DNA of 64,000 nucleotides from Leptolyngbya sp. NIES-2104 (GTDB lineage Bacteria; Cyanobacteriota; Cyanobacteriia; Leptolyngbyales; Leptolyngbyaceae), in NCBI RefSeq assembly GCF_001485215.1, contig NZ_BBWW01000001.1:62001-126000 (forward strand), in the 5' to 3' direction. Under the pieces are notes generated by a model. The model did not search any database. It was not told the DNA's origin and saw only the letters and a list, made by a program, of their open reading frames with translations. A program made the position numbers and the translations under genes. Positions 53,725 through 62,812 of this stretch are shown piece by piece. Position 1 is the first letter of the stretch. The number at the start of each line of letters is the position of its first letter.

Positions 53725-53755
53725 TGTTTAATCTCCCAGCAGTTCTTTCAAAAAC

Positions 53756-53784
53756 AAAAAAGAGGTGCATCCACACCCCTTTTT
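53756..53784 (-). terminator. Terminator directly after ndhE
   Basis: On the minus strand AAAGGGGTG / CACCTCTTT (53782-53774 and 53767-53759, one G-U pair, 6-base loop) is followed by a T run. It ends the gltA-ndhAIGE side transcription 23 bases after ndhE. Confidence 0.8.
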
Positions 53785-53806
53785 CTTCAAACGCTCAAGG
53801 CGCAAT

Positions 53807-54112
53807 TTACCACTTGAGCAAATTGAATTGCTCCATGTCCACAGTGTCGCGGTTTCGGTAAATCGCAAGCACGATCGCTAAACCAACCGCCGCTTCCGCA
53901 GCCGCGATCGTAATCACGAAAACGGTAAAAATCTGCCCTTTAATCTCTTGCGGATCGAGATAGTTGGAAAACGCCATCAGATTGAGATTGACCGCATTCA
54001 GCATTAACTCGATCGACATCAGGACTCGCACTGCGTTCCGACTTGTCACCAAGCCATAAATGCCAATGCAGAACAACGCCGCAGCAATCAGTAAGAAATA
54101 TTGAAGTTGCAT
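53807..54112 (-). CDS. ndhE: NdhE (NDH-1 subunit 4L / NuoK)
   Basis: A 101-residue membrane subunit of the cyanobacterial NDH-1 complex with three helices (about 3-22, 28-50, 58-82) and the conserved Glu in [17 protein letters not shown]. It belongs to the proton-channel chain of the membrane arm. Length is normal. It is 12 bases behind ndhG, in the order ndhA-I-G-E. Its 3' end has been duplicated downstream. Confidence 0.96.
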   Translation of the reverse strand: MQLQYFLLIAAALFCIGIYGLVTSRNAVRVLMSIELMLNAVNLNLMAFSNYLDPQEIKGQIFTVFVITIAAAEAAVGLAIVLAIYRNRDTVDMEQFNLLKW

Positions 54113-54124
54113 CAGGTTCAGTCC

Positions 54125-54730
54125 TTAAGATTCAAGATTGCTTTGACCTGCGGGGGTCAGTTCACGCGGACGCTCTGGTAAAGTCAGCGCAGTGGTCCCG
54201 GCAAATTCGTCAGATTCGGGAATGAATTCGCGCCGAGCTAATACGATCGCGCCAACGAGCGCCATTAACAGCAACACCGATGCGAGTTCAAACGGTAAGA
54301 GGAAATCGCTGAAGAAGTGAAGACCGATCGTAATAATCGAGCTTTCGACTGGAACCGCCGTTGAGATTGCCCAAGGCGTTGTAACCACCATTGCACTTAA
54401 GAGCGCGAAAATTCCCGCACACACGAGCGCAGTCGCAGCCCGACGAATCCAAGATTTCGCCATCGGTTTGAACGCTTCGCGCTTGTTCACGAGCATGATC
54501 GCGAACAAAATCAGCACGTTGACTGCTCCGACGTAGATCAGAACTTGAGCTGCTGCAACGAAGTCTGCATTCAAGAGCAAATACAATCCGGCGATGCTGA
54601 TGAACACACCACCCAGCAAGAACGCAGAATAAACCACATTTTCGAGCAAGACAACACCGATCGCTGATCCGAGCATCATGGCTGCCAGGATCGCAAACGA
54701 CACAATTTGAACACCTTCCGCTAAATTCAC
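54125..54730 (-). CDS. ndhG: NdhG (NDH-1 subunit 6 / NuoJ)
   Basis: A 201-residue membrane subunit with five helices; conserved stretch GLYLLLNADFVAAAQVLIYV and GAVNVLILFAIMLVNKRE. Start is GTG 54730 (NLAEGVQIVSFAIL), with AGGAG nine bases upstream; a longer ATG frame to 54784 would add 18 residues that the family lacks and run through this Shine-Dalgarno. Confidence 0.95.
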   Translation of the reverse strand: MNLAEGVQIVSFAILAAMMLGSAIGVVLLENVVYSAFLLGGVFISIAGLYLLLNADFVAAAQVLIYVGAVNVLILFAIMLVNKREAFKPMAKSWIRRAATALVCAGIFALLSAMVVTTPWAISTAVPVESSIITIGLHFFSDFLLPFELASVLLLMALVGAIVLARREFIPESDEFAGTTALTLPERPRELTPAGQSNLES

Positions 54731-54789
54731 GGTTCTCTCTCCTAAATATCCGACAAGAGACGCGAATGGCTCACGTCTCTCCAATTCAA

Positions 54790-55371
54790 CTACGATCCTT
54801 TCTCAACGATTTCTTCCGGGCGCAGTCCAGCACGACGCGATCCAGCGGGGAGATCGTGCGGTTCGCTTACGCCTTTCGGTAAGTATGCGAACTCGCGGAG
54901 CGGTGTCACCATCGGATCATCTGTGACTTTGTACGGGAGCCGACCGAGCGCAACGCTATCGTAGTTCAACTCATGTCGATCGTACGTAGACATCTCGTAT
55001 TCTTCGGTCATTGATAAACAGTTCGTCGGGCAGAATTCGACGCAGTTTCCACAGAAGATACAGACTCCGAAATCAATACTGTAGTGATTCAGCTTTTTCT
55101 TCTTGGTTTCTTTGTTAAATTCCCAATCGACGACTGGAAGGTTGATCGGGCAAACCCGGACGCAGACTTCGCAGGCGATACATTTGTCAAATTCAAAGTG
55201 AATCCGTCCCCGGAAGCGCTCCGAGAGAATCAGCTTTTCGTAAGGATACTGAACTGTGACCGGGCGACGGCGCATATGGTCAAAGGTCACAGATAAGCCT
55301 TGACCGATATATTTGCCCGCTTGAATTGCCTCTTTGGTGTAGTCACCAACTTGTTTGAGAAATTTCAGCAT
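54790..55371 (-). CDS. ndhI: NdhI (NDH-1 ferredoxin-like subunit / NuoI)
   Basis: A 193-residue peripheral subunit with two 4Fe-4S motifs, [12 protein letters not shown] (about 64) and [12 protein letters not shown] (about 103). It relays electrons from ferredoxin to plastoquinone in the cyanobacterial complex, where ferredoxin replaces NADH dehydrogenase. It lies between ndhA and ndhG. Confidence 0.97.
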   Translation of the reverse strand: MLKFLKQVGDYTKEAIQAGKYIGQGLSVTFDHMRRRPVTVQYPYEKLILSERFRGRIHFEFDKCIACEVCVRVCPINLPVVDWEFNKETKKKKLNHYSIDFGVCIFCGNCVEFCPTNCLSMTEEYEMSTYDRHELNYDSVALGRLPYKVTDDPMVTPLREFAYLPKGVSEPHDLPAGSRRAGLRPEEIVEKGS

Positions 55372-55398
55372 GAAGTGTTCTCCACTGTTTGAGAGAGG

Positions 55399-56517
55399 TT
55401 AGCCGCCAAATGCGACTGGGAATGCGAGCTTTAAGCCTGCGGTGACAAGCAAGTTAACTAGCGAAACCGGAAGTAAGAATTTCCAGCCAAGATCGAGGAG
55501 TTGGTCAATCCGCACACGGGGCACCGTCCAACGCATCAAGATCGCCAAGAAGACGAGAAAATAAGCTTTCAGAATCGTGGTGCCAATTCCAACCGCTGCA
55601 AAAATCAATTGCAGCCAAGGAGTCGTCTCAGGCACACCGATCAATCCCGAAACTACGCCCAGTGGTACCGGAAATTCCCATCCTCCTAGGTATAGCACCG
55701 CGAATAGCAGCGCGGACAGGGTGAGGTTAACGTAAGACCCCAAGTAGAAGAGAGCAAACTTCATCCCGGAATATTCGGTTTGATAGCCTGCAACGAGTTC
55801 TTCTTCTGCTTCGGGCAAATCGAAGGGAATCCGCTCACATTCTGCCAATGCTGCGATCCAGAAGATGATAAATCCGACGGGTTGCCGCCAAATGTTCCAG
55901 CCTAAGATACCGTATCCCGCTTGCTGATTCACGATATCGACCGTGCTGAGCGAGTTGGACATCATGACGATCGCTAAAACCGACAATGCCAGCGGCAATT
56001 CATAACTAATCGACTGTGCAGCGGCGCGGAGTCCACCCAACAGCGAATACTTATTATTCGAGGCATAGCCCGACATTAACAACCCGATCGGCGCAATGCT
56101 CGATAAAGCGATCCAAAGGAAAATGCCGATACTGACATCGGTGATTTGCAGATTTTGTCCAAACGGCAGAATCAAGTAGGACAAAAAGACGGGAATCACC
56201 ACGATCGCGGGACCGAGCGTAAACAGTAACTTGTCTGCTTTCGCAGGAACCACGTCTTCTTTGAGTACAAGTTTCAATCCGTCCGCAAGTGGTGCAAGCA
56301 CACCCAGCGGTCCGATAAATTCAGGACCGATCCGCTGTTGAGCGGCGGCTGAGATTTTGCGCTCTAGCCACACCACGACCAAGACACTGACCGTTGCTGC
56401 AACCAGCATGATCAGCATTGGCAATGGCATCCAGAGGGCTTTGGCTGCCCCGGCAGGAATGCCAAGGCTCCGCACAGTTTCAATAAAGGTTCCTTGAAGG
56501 TCAATTCCTGGATTCAT
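55399..56517 (-). CDS. ndhA: NdhA (NDH-1 subunit 1 / NuoH)
   Basis: A 372-residue, eight-helix subunit that holds the quinone site. Conserved stretches: [60 protein letters not shown] and [17 protein letters not shown] 56517 ([18 protein letters not shown]) matches the family N-terminus; an upstream ATG at 56559 would add 14 residues. It heads the ndhAIGE run. Confidence 0.96.
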   Translation of the reverse strand: MNPGIDLQGTFIETVRSLGIPAGAAKALWMPLPMLIMLVAATVSVLVVVWLERKISAAAQQRIGPEFIGPLGVLAPLADGLKLVLKEDVVPAKADKLLFTLGPAIVVIPVFLSYLILPFGQNLQITDVSIGIFLWIALSSIAPIGLLMSGYASNNKYSLLGGLRAAAQSISYELPLALSVLAIVMMSNSLSTVDIVNQQAGYGILGWNIWRQPVGFIIFWIAALAECERIPFDLPEAEEELVAGYQTEYSGMKFALFYLGSYVNLTLSALLFAVLYLGGWEFPVPLGVVSGLIGVPETTPWLQLIFAAVGIGTTILKAYFLVFLAILMRWTVPRVRIDQLLDLGWKFLLPVSLVNLLVTAGLKLAFPVAFGG

Positions 56518-57064
56518 GGTTCCCGACTCGTAGGAAGGCAATTGAGCTTGATGAATCATGAAGATTTATCAATGTACCCAACGTCTTTCAGTATAGCGGT
56601 CTCGATGAAGCCGAAACGTATTCAATTCCTGAATTTTCGCGCTTTTGAGTCATCAAAGTATCCAATGAGACGAATCGAGTGGAGTGAATGTCTTGATGGG
56701 GTTCGATCGCGGTTTTTCTATGACGCGGTGTGGAGAATGAAATCGATTACAAATCCAGTGGAGACACGATTATAGACGTTGCCGAATAAAATAGAGAATA
56801 AGTGTGGGGCAGGCATCTTGCCTGCTTCTGATGGCGGGCAAGATGCCCACCTCACAGTAAACTCAGCGGTTTGAGTGACCTTTGTAATTGCCTCTCTGCA
56901 ATATCGATCGAGGCGCACCCAATTTTCGCTCCAATAAAGAAACCCTCAGAAGCAAGATTCCTGAGGGCTGGAGTTCCTGAAAATCGTCACGTAGTTATAG
57001 TTGCAAGGGATCGAAGAAATCACAAGGGGGGTCTAACCCATCATTCCGGCTTATGAAATCTTCA
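56518..57064. other. Gene-free stretch between ndhA and gltA
   Basis: About 550 bases. It contains a long inverted repeat (56804-56855) and a smaller one, CCCTCAG (56943-56949) / CTGAGGG (56960-56966). The open frames seen here are not convincing as genes. It should hold the ndhA promoter and the end of the gltA transcript. Confidence 0.45.
56804..56855. repeat. Intergenic inverted repeat
   Basis: GTGGGGCAGGCATCTTGCC-type left arm (56804-56825) faces GGCGGGCAAGATGCCCACC-type right arm (56833-56855), with two mismatches and a seven-base loop. Its core GGCAAGATGCC occurs in both arms. Repeats of this kind are common between genes in filamentous cyanobacteria. Confidence 0.75.
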
Positions 57065-58204
57065 TTATCGTTTTTCAATGGGAATGTAAGGAGAATTGTG
57101 AAGCCCTGTGTAGATCTGTGTCGGACGGAAGATGCGGTTTTCGGCGAGTTGTTCTTTCCAATGTGCTAACCAGCCCGCAGCCCGCGAAATCGCAAACACA
57201 GGCGTAAACAGATCGGTCGGAATGCCTAACTTTCTGTAGACCAAGCCGGAGTAAAAATCGACGTTCGGGTAAATTCCCTTGTGTCCCAGTTTCTCTTCGA
57301 CTGCTTTTTCCAGTTCAACCGCGATGTCGTAGTACTTGTCTTGACCAAACTTTTCAAACAGTTGCTCAGCGAGTTGTTGCAGAATAATCGCTCTAGGGTC
57401 TTTGACTTTATAAACCCGGTGTCCAAAGCCCATGATTTTATCTTTTCGGGTGAGACGATCTTCTAGAAACGGTCGCACGTTTTCCACGGAGCCAATCTCT
57501 TCGAGCATATTGATCACTTCTTCACTTGCCCCACCGTGAAGCGGACCCGCCAACGTTCCGACCGCAGACGCAATCACCGCATACGGATCGGTCAACGTCG
57601 AAGCCGTCACCATTGCAGAAAATGTAGAGGCATTGATCGTGTGCTCTGCATGAAGCGTCAGACTGATATCGAAAATTCGAGCTGCGATCGGATCAGGTTC
57701 CTCTTCGCTCAGCATATAGAGAAAATTCGCCCCGTAACTCAAATCATCCCGCGGCTGCACCGGATCATTTCCCTTCCGCATCAGTTGAAACGCTGCCACC
57801 ATCGTCGGAATCTTTGCCAGAATCCGCACCACTGCCTCCCGAATGTAACTCGGATCATCCAGTGCCCGTTTCGAGTAAAACAGTCCCAACGCCGCCGCGC
57901 AAGCCTGTAGCGCGTCCATCGGATGACCGCTTTCGGGGAAACACTTCATCATGTCGCGAATGCGGTACTTCAAGCGGCGATGAAACTGGATCTCATGCTC
58001 AAACTCTGCCAAGGCTTCCCGGTTCGGCAGTTCGTTCCAAATCAGAAGGTAGGCGGTTTCCAAGAAAGTATTTCCCGGCTGCATCGCCAATTCCTGAATT
58101 GGAATGCCACGATATTCCAGAATCCCCTTCTGTCCATCTACAAAACTTATGCTGGATTGCGTTGCAGGAATCCCTTCTAGACCTGCCCGATATTCGACCG
58201 TCAT
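57065..58204 (-). CDS. gltA: Citrate synthase
   Basis: A 379-residue type II citrate synthase, first enzyme of the open or modified TCA cycle. Catalytic residues: His in LHAEHTINASTF, His in MGFGHRVYKVKDPRA, and Asp in NVDFYSGLVY. ATG 58204 (TVEYRAGLEGIPATQSSISF) is the family N-terminus; the longer frame to 58447 is upstream, AT-rich promoter DNA. It lies upstream of ndhAIGE on the same strand. Confidence 0.95.
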   Translation of the reverse strand: MTVEYRAGLEGIPATQSSISFVDGQKGILEYRGIPIQELAMQPGNTFLETAYLLIWNELPNREALAEFEHEIQFHRRLKYRIRDMMKCFPESGHPMDALQACAAALGLFYSKRALDDPSYIREAVVRILAKIPTMVAAFQLMRKGNDPVQPRDDLSYGANFLYMLSEEEPDPIAARIFDISLTLHAEHTINASTFSAMVTASTLTDPYAVIASAVGTLAGPLHGGASEEVINMLEEIGSVENVRPFLEDRLTRKDKIMGFGHRVYKVKDPRAIILQQLAEQLFEKFGQDKYYDIAVELEKAVEEKLGHKGIYPNVDFYSGLVYRKLGIPTDLFTPVFAISRAAGWLAHWKEQLAENRIFRPTQIYTGLHNSPYIPIEKR

Positions 58205-58539
58205 TAGTTCACCACTGGCTGAATTAAAGTCACAAGTTAACTTATCAGATCCGCTGCCCAGCTTTGTAGTGTAACTACCAGACGAAGCGCGATCGCGCAA
58301 TTTTTTACAGAACTTCTCACAATTTGAAATAACACACTTTTGTGCTGAAAAACACAAAAAATCGATACGGATTTGTAAACATTTGCAGTTTTTTATAAAA
58401 GGGAATACTATCAAGATAGGAAGCTTTACATCTTGACGAAATTGCACCTAACCCTTAGCCAACGAACTCCATTCGCGACCCGGTTTCTGATCGTAAGGAG
58501 TTGTTTGGCGATTTTTTATATTCGATCGTAAGGAGTTTT
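58205..58539. other. Divergent promoter region gltA / small protein gene
   Basis: About 335 bases, AT-rich around 58310-58410. Nothing with coding character was found. Toward the plus-strand gene it holds a duplicated Shine-Dalgarno-containing motif (58489-58502 and 58524-58537). Confidence 0.45.
58489..58537 (+). repeat. Duplicated ribosome-binding motif
   Basis: GATCGTAAGGAGTT occurs at 58489-58502 and again at 58524-58537, 35 bases apart. The second copy is the Shine-Dalgarno of the gene starting at 58540. The first has no start codon at the right distance. Confidence 0.7.
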
Positions 58540-58869
58540 ATGCCTCACAAAATGTCTCAAAAAAACCAAACGGCTCACCGAAATTATTCCAATCACCAGC
58601 GCGAAGATGTGCCCCGAACGACTTTGACCCGACTGATTGAACAAGACGCTCCACTGTTCTCACATAGTCATCTGGTGTTAATGTACGGATTCTTCCAGGC
58701 AGAAATGGCACCCGAAGCCAACCAAGGCGTTGCCTCCTGGATTCGAGATTGTATTCGACAGTATGGACTACCGAGCCTTGTCCGGTTTGATTCTCACCGT
58801 CGCGCTCAGATTTTCCGACGAGATCAGTTTCAACCCTGGATTGAACCTTTGATCGATCAAGCTTGCTAA
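58540..58869 (+). CDS. Small protein of unknown function
   Basis: A 109-residue basic protein: a polar start (MPHKMSQKNQTAHRNYSNHQ) and a helical part (FFQAEMAPEANQGVASWIRD, then IRQYGLPSLVRFDSHRRAQI). Strong Shine-Dalgarno AAGGAG before ATG 58540. No membrane segment. The family is not recognised with certainty; similar proteins appear to exist in other cyanobacteria. Confidence 0.65.
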   Translation: MPHKMSQKNQTAHRNYSNHQREDVPRTTLTRLIEQDAPLFSHSHLVLMYGFFQAEMAPEANQGVASWIRDCIRQYGLPSLVRFDSHRRAQIFRRDQFQPWIEPLIDQAC

Positions 58870-59031
58870 AACGTTTCAGGTTCAGTTGTTAGCACTTCAT
58901 CCGCTTGGGAACGCAATCACAGATCGATTTACGGCTAACAACCGAGTTTCTGAAAATTTGCACAATTGGGCACCTTTTGAGTCAGATCAAATCCGATACA
59001 GTGAGGAGAAGATCTTTGCGGTGCTGGGATT

Positions 59032-60300
59032 ATGCCGAACTATGACCTTCTGCTTCGTGACTGTCAGCTACTTCGCTCCTCTGATGTTTCTGAACGAGTG
59101 GATGTTGCGATTCATGCAGGTGAGATTGTTGAGATTGCCCCTCGCTTATCGATCGCAGCGACAGCGGAGATGGAACTAGAAATCCAAGGGCATCTAGTCA
59201 GCCCTCCGTTTGTCGAATCGCACATTCATTTAGATTCCGCCCTGACCGCAGGTGAACCCCGATGGAACCAAAGCGGCACTCTGTTTGAAGGAATCGAGAT
59301 TTGGCGAGAACGCAAGCAAAACCTCTCGCTAGATGACGTGAAACAAAGAGCGATCGAGACGCTAAAACAGCAGGCGTTGCAGGGGGTTCTTTTTGTGCGA
59401 AGTCATGCGGATGTGAGTGAGGCAAGTTTGACCGCCCTCAAAGCGCTGCTCGAAGTCCGTGAAGAAGTGAAAGATTGGATCACTTTGCAAGTGGTTGCAT
59501 TTCCGCAAGATGGCATTTACGGCGGGGCGAAGAATGACGAATTGATGGAAGAAGCGATGCGATTGGGGGCGGATGTCGTTGGAGGAATTCCGCACTATGA
59601 ACTGACTCGCGAAGATGGAGTGCGATCGGTCAATCGCATTTTTGAACTGGCGCAGAAGTACGATCGCTTAATTGATATTCACTGTGATGAAATCGATGAC
59701 GATCAATCTCGCTTTCTAGAAGTCGTTGCTGCTTGTGCAATTCGTACCGGAATGGGTTCAAAAGTCACGGCGAGTCACACGACTGCATTCGGTTCTTATA
59801 ACAATGCGTATGCGTTCAAATTGCTTGGATTTCTCAAACGCACTCAGCTTAATTTCATTTCAAATCCGTTGATTAACATTACGCTGCAAGGTCGGACTGA
59901 TACTTATCCCAAACGGCGCGGTGTCACGCGAGTGAAAGAACTCTGGCAGCAAGGAATGAACGTGAGCTTAGGACATGATTGTGTTCAAGATCCTTGGTAC
60001 TCGCTAGGTACCGGAAATATGCTCGATGTGGCATCAATGGCGGTTCACGTTTGTCAAATGACTGGAACGGCTGAGATTGATGCCTGTTACAACATGGTGA
60101 CTTGGGGTGGCGCGAAAACTTTGAACATTGAGGATCGGTACGGTGTCGAAGTTGGCAAGCCTGCGAATCTCATTGTGTTAGATGCGATCGACAAGTACGA
60201 TGCGATTCGTCGTCGCGCTACGGTGCAGTATGTGATTTCGCAAGGCAAGCTACTGGCGCAGACCGAGCCTCCAAAATCGAAATGGCGCGGAGATATTTAA
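59032..60300 (+). CDS. codA: Cytosine deaminase-like amidohydrolase
   Basis: A 422-residue metal-dependent amidohydrolase. Metal ligands: ESHIHLDSAL near the start, DIHCDEIDDD in the middle, ASHTTAFG and SLGHDCVQDPW near the end, matching the cytosine deaminase pattern (H-x-H, H, H, D). It would convert cytosine to uracil for pyrimidine salvage. A related substrate such as a creatinine- or triazine-like compound cannot be excluded. Confidence 0.85.
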   Translation: MPNYDLLLRDCQLLRSSDVSERVDVAIHAGEIVEIAPRLSIAATAEMELEIQGHLVSPPFVESHIHLDSALTAGEPRWNQSGTLFEGIEIWRERKQNLSLDDVKQRAIETLKQQALQGVLFVRSHADVSEASLTALKALLEVREEVKDWITLQVVAFPQDGIYGGAKNDELMEEAMRLGADVVGGIPHYELTREDGVRSVNRIFELAQKYDRLIDIHCDEIDDDQSRFLEVVAACAIRTGMGSKVTASHTTAFGSYNNAYAFKLLGFLKRTQLNFISNPLINITLQGRTDTYPKRRGVTRVKELWQQGMNVSLGHDCVQDPWYSLGTGNMLDVASMAVHVCQMTGTAEIDACYNMVTWGGAKTLNIEDRYGVEVGKPANLIVLDAIDKYDAIRRRATVQYVISQGKLLAQTEPPKSKWRGDI

Positions 60301-60582
60301 AGTTCATTCTTGCGACAGGTAGAATCCGCGATCGCACGTTCTGCACGTCTAACTTCTGCTGTATAGAATACAAGCTGCCTCTTTTTTGTGTTGAATTGTT
60401 AAGAGAAACAGACTCTTTTTCCCTACTTATTGCAGATGTTGTCTATAAACAAATTGGAAATCCTGGATCATAGAGACTCATAAAGAAATTCAAAGTTAAA
60501 TCCTTTGAATCGAGAATGCACCAGGATTGCCGAAATTGACTACTCTGGTAATGTAACGAACTCTTAACTTTAGGCGCGAGTG

Positions 60583-62658
60583 ATGGAACCGATATATCAG
60601 TACGCCTGGCTCATCCCAGTCCTGCCGTTGGCGGGAGCGATGCTCGTGGGTCTAGGGCTGATCACATTCAACAAGGATGTCAACAAGCTCAGAAAAGCGA
60701 ATTCTACTTTCATCGTGTCGATTATGGGCGCGACGATGACCTATGCGTTCGCGATTTTCTGGAGCCAGTATCAAGGGCACGAACCCTTTACACAATCGAT
60801 CGAGTGGGCAGCAGCCGGAGATTTCCGTCTGACGATGGGATACATCATTGATCCCCTGTCTTCGCTCATGCTCGTGATTGTGACGACGGTGGCTTTCTTG
60901 GTGATGATCTACACCGATGGCTACATGTCGCATGATCCGGGCTATGTACGTTTTTATGCTTATTTGAGCCTCTTTAGTTCCTCGATGTTGGGCTTGGTGA
61001 TCAGTCCGAATCTCGTCCAGGTCTATATCTTCTGGGAACTCGTGGGGATGTGTTCGTATTTGCTGATCGGGTTCTGGTTTTACCGGAAGGCGGCGGCGGA
61101 TGCGTGCCAAAAAGCGTTTGTCACGAACCGAGTGGGTGACTTTGGGTTGCTGCTGGGGATTTTGGGGCTGTACTGGGCGACTCGGAGCTTTGACTTCGGG
61201 GAAATCGGGGAGCGGCTTCAGGATATGGTGGCGACGGGATCACTGAGCGGCGGAATTGCGGCATTGTTCGCGATTTTGGTGTTTTTGGGTCCGGTGGCAA
61301 AATCGGCGCAGTTTCCGCTCCACGTTTGGTTGCCGGATGCGATGGAAGGTCCGACTCCGATTTCGGCACTGATTCACGCGGCGACGATGGTGGCGGCGGG
61401 TGTGTTCTTGATTGCGCGGATGTTTCCGGTGTTTGAGGGCATTCCGGTGGTGATGGATGTCATTGCTTGGACAGGATGCTTTACGGCGTTTTTAGGGGCT
61501 TCGATCGCGATTACGCAAAACGACATCAAGAAAGGTCTGGCGTATTCCACGATGTCGCAGCTTGGATACATGGTGATGGCAATGGGCGTAGGAGCCTATA
61601 GCGCTGGACTGTTCCACCTGATGACGCACGCTTACTTCAAGGCGATGTTGTTCTTGGGATCGGGATCGGTCATTCATGGAATGGAAGCCGTGGTCGGACA
61701 TGATCCGGTGTATGCCCAAGACATGAGAATGATGGGCGGATTGCGGAAATATATGCCCGTGACCGCGACGACATTCTTGATTGGAACGTTGGCGATCTGT
61801 GGAATTCCACCGTTTGCAGGTTTCTGGTCGAAGGATGAAATTTTGGGATCGACCTTTGCCGTGAATCCGGTCATGTGGGCGATCGCTTGGGGAACGGCTG
61901 GTATCACTGCCTTTTATATGTTCCGAATGTACTTCAGCACGTTTGAAGGGTCATTCCGAGGCACGAATGCAGACGTGAAGCGATCGATTAAAAACGAACA
62001 GCTTCAAGCGGCAGGATTGGCATTTGGTCCGGGCGCAATGGACCCGCGTGAATTGACGATGGAGATTGGTGAAGCGGTCGATCCCGGACACGATGAACAT
62101 CACAGCCACGAGCCGCACGAATCTCCGATCGCAATGACGCTACCGCTGATGGTTCTGGCTGTGCCGTCGATGCTGATTGGTTTAGTCGGGACACCATTTG
62201 CGAACTACTTTGAGCATTTCATCCATGCGCCGAATGAAGCTGTACAAGTGGCAGCGGAAGCGGGTGAAGAAAGCTTGAACGAGTTCCTGATCATGGGCGG
62301 TAACTCGGTGGGGATCGCTTTGATTGGGATCACGCTGGCATCGTTCATGTATCTTCGCGGCAAGATTGATCCGAGCGCGATCGCAGAAAAAATCCCTTCG
62401 CTGTACCAACTCTCGAAGAACAAATGGTACATCGATGAAATCTACAACGAAGTTTTCGTTCAAGGGAGCCGTCGTTTAGCGCGTCAAGTCTTGGAAGTCG
62501 ATTCCAAAGTCGTTGACGGTGTGGTGAACCTTGCGGGGTTAGTCACACTGCTGACTGGTGAAGGACTGAAATACTTTGAAAACGGTCGCGCTCAATTCTA
62601 TGCGCTGATTATTTTCGTCGCGGTTCTAGGCTTGGTGGTCTTCTCTGGTGTGACCTGA
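60583..62658 (+). CDS. ndhF: NdhF (NDH-1 subunit 5 / NuoL)
   Basis: A 691-residue antiporter-like membrane subunit at the distal end of the NDH-1 membrane arm, with about 15-16 helices. Conserved Lys and Glu-bearing stretches: FWELVGMCSYLLIGFWFYRK, GPTPISALIHAATMVAAGVF and ITQNDIKKGLAYSTMSQLGY. ATG 60583 is the family start; GTG 60580 is one codon earlier. It is followed by ndhD, an ndhF1-ndhD1-type pair used in respiration and cyclic electron flow. Confidence 0.95.
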   Translation: MEPIYQYAWLIPVLPLAGAMLVGLGLITFNKDVNKLRKANSTFIVSIMGATMTYAFAIFWSQYQGHEPFTQSIEWAAAGDFRLTMGYIIDPLSSLMLVIVTTVAFLVMIYTDGYMSHDPGYVRFYAYLSLFSSSMLGLVISPNLVQVYIFWELVGMCSYLLIGFWFYRKAAADACQKAFVTNRVGDFGLLLGILGLYWATRSFDFGEIGERLQDMVATGSLSGGIAALFAILVFLGPVAKSAQFPLHVWLPDAMEGPTPISALIHAATMVAAGVFLIARMFPVFEGIPVVMDVIAWTGCFTAFLGASIAITQNDIKKGLAYSTMSQLGYMVMAMGVGAYSAGLFHLMTHAYFKAMLFLGSGSVIHGMEAVVGHDPVYAQDMRMMGGLRKYMPVTATTFLIGTLAICGIPPFAGFWSKDEILGSTFAVNPVMWAIAWGTAGITAFYMFRMYFSTFEGSFRGTNADVKRSIKNEQLQAAGLAFGPGAMDPRELTMEIGEAVDPGHDEHHSHEPHESPIAMTLPLMVLAVPSMLIGLVGTPFANYFEHFIHAPNEAVQVAAEAGEESLNEFLIMGGNSVGIALIGITLASFMYLRGKIDPSAIAEKIPSLYQLSKNKWYIDEIYNEVFVQGSRRLARQVLEVDSKVVDGVVNLAGLVTLLTGEGLKYFENGRAQFYALIIFVAVLGLVVFSGVT

Positions 62659-62659
62659 T

Positions 62660-62697
62660 TCAGCTTTAAGGGTGGGGGCGACCTCACCCTTTGCTGA
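62660..62697 (+). terminator. Hairpin after ndhF
   Basis: Nested stem TCAGC/GCTGA and AAGGGTG (62668-62674) / CACCCTT (62685-62691) directly behind the ndhF stop. It lacks a clear T tract and may be a processing or attenuation site between ndhF and ndhD. Confidence 0.4.
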
Positions 62698-62812
62698 TTA
62701 ATCTATTAATAATGGTTTAACGCCAGCTAGATTTCAAAAATAGCCGTCTAGGATCGGATTGTTCCAAATCTGACTATTTTCACCGCATCCATAAGCAAAG
62801 CTTAAAAGAAGT

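Noticed and set aside
56494-56775. Plus-strand frame between ndhA and gltA
   Set aside because: Begins inside ndhA on the other strand and has no family resemblance; not called.
60282-60473. Small frame after the cytosine deaminase gene
   Set aside because: Overlaps the deaminase end, Cys/Phe-rich random-looking translation, no ribosome-binding site.
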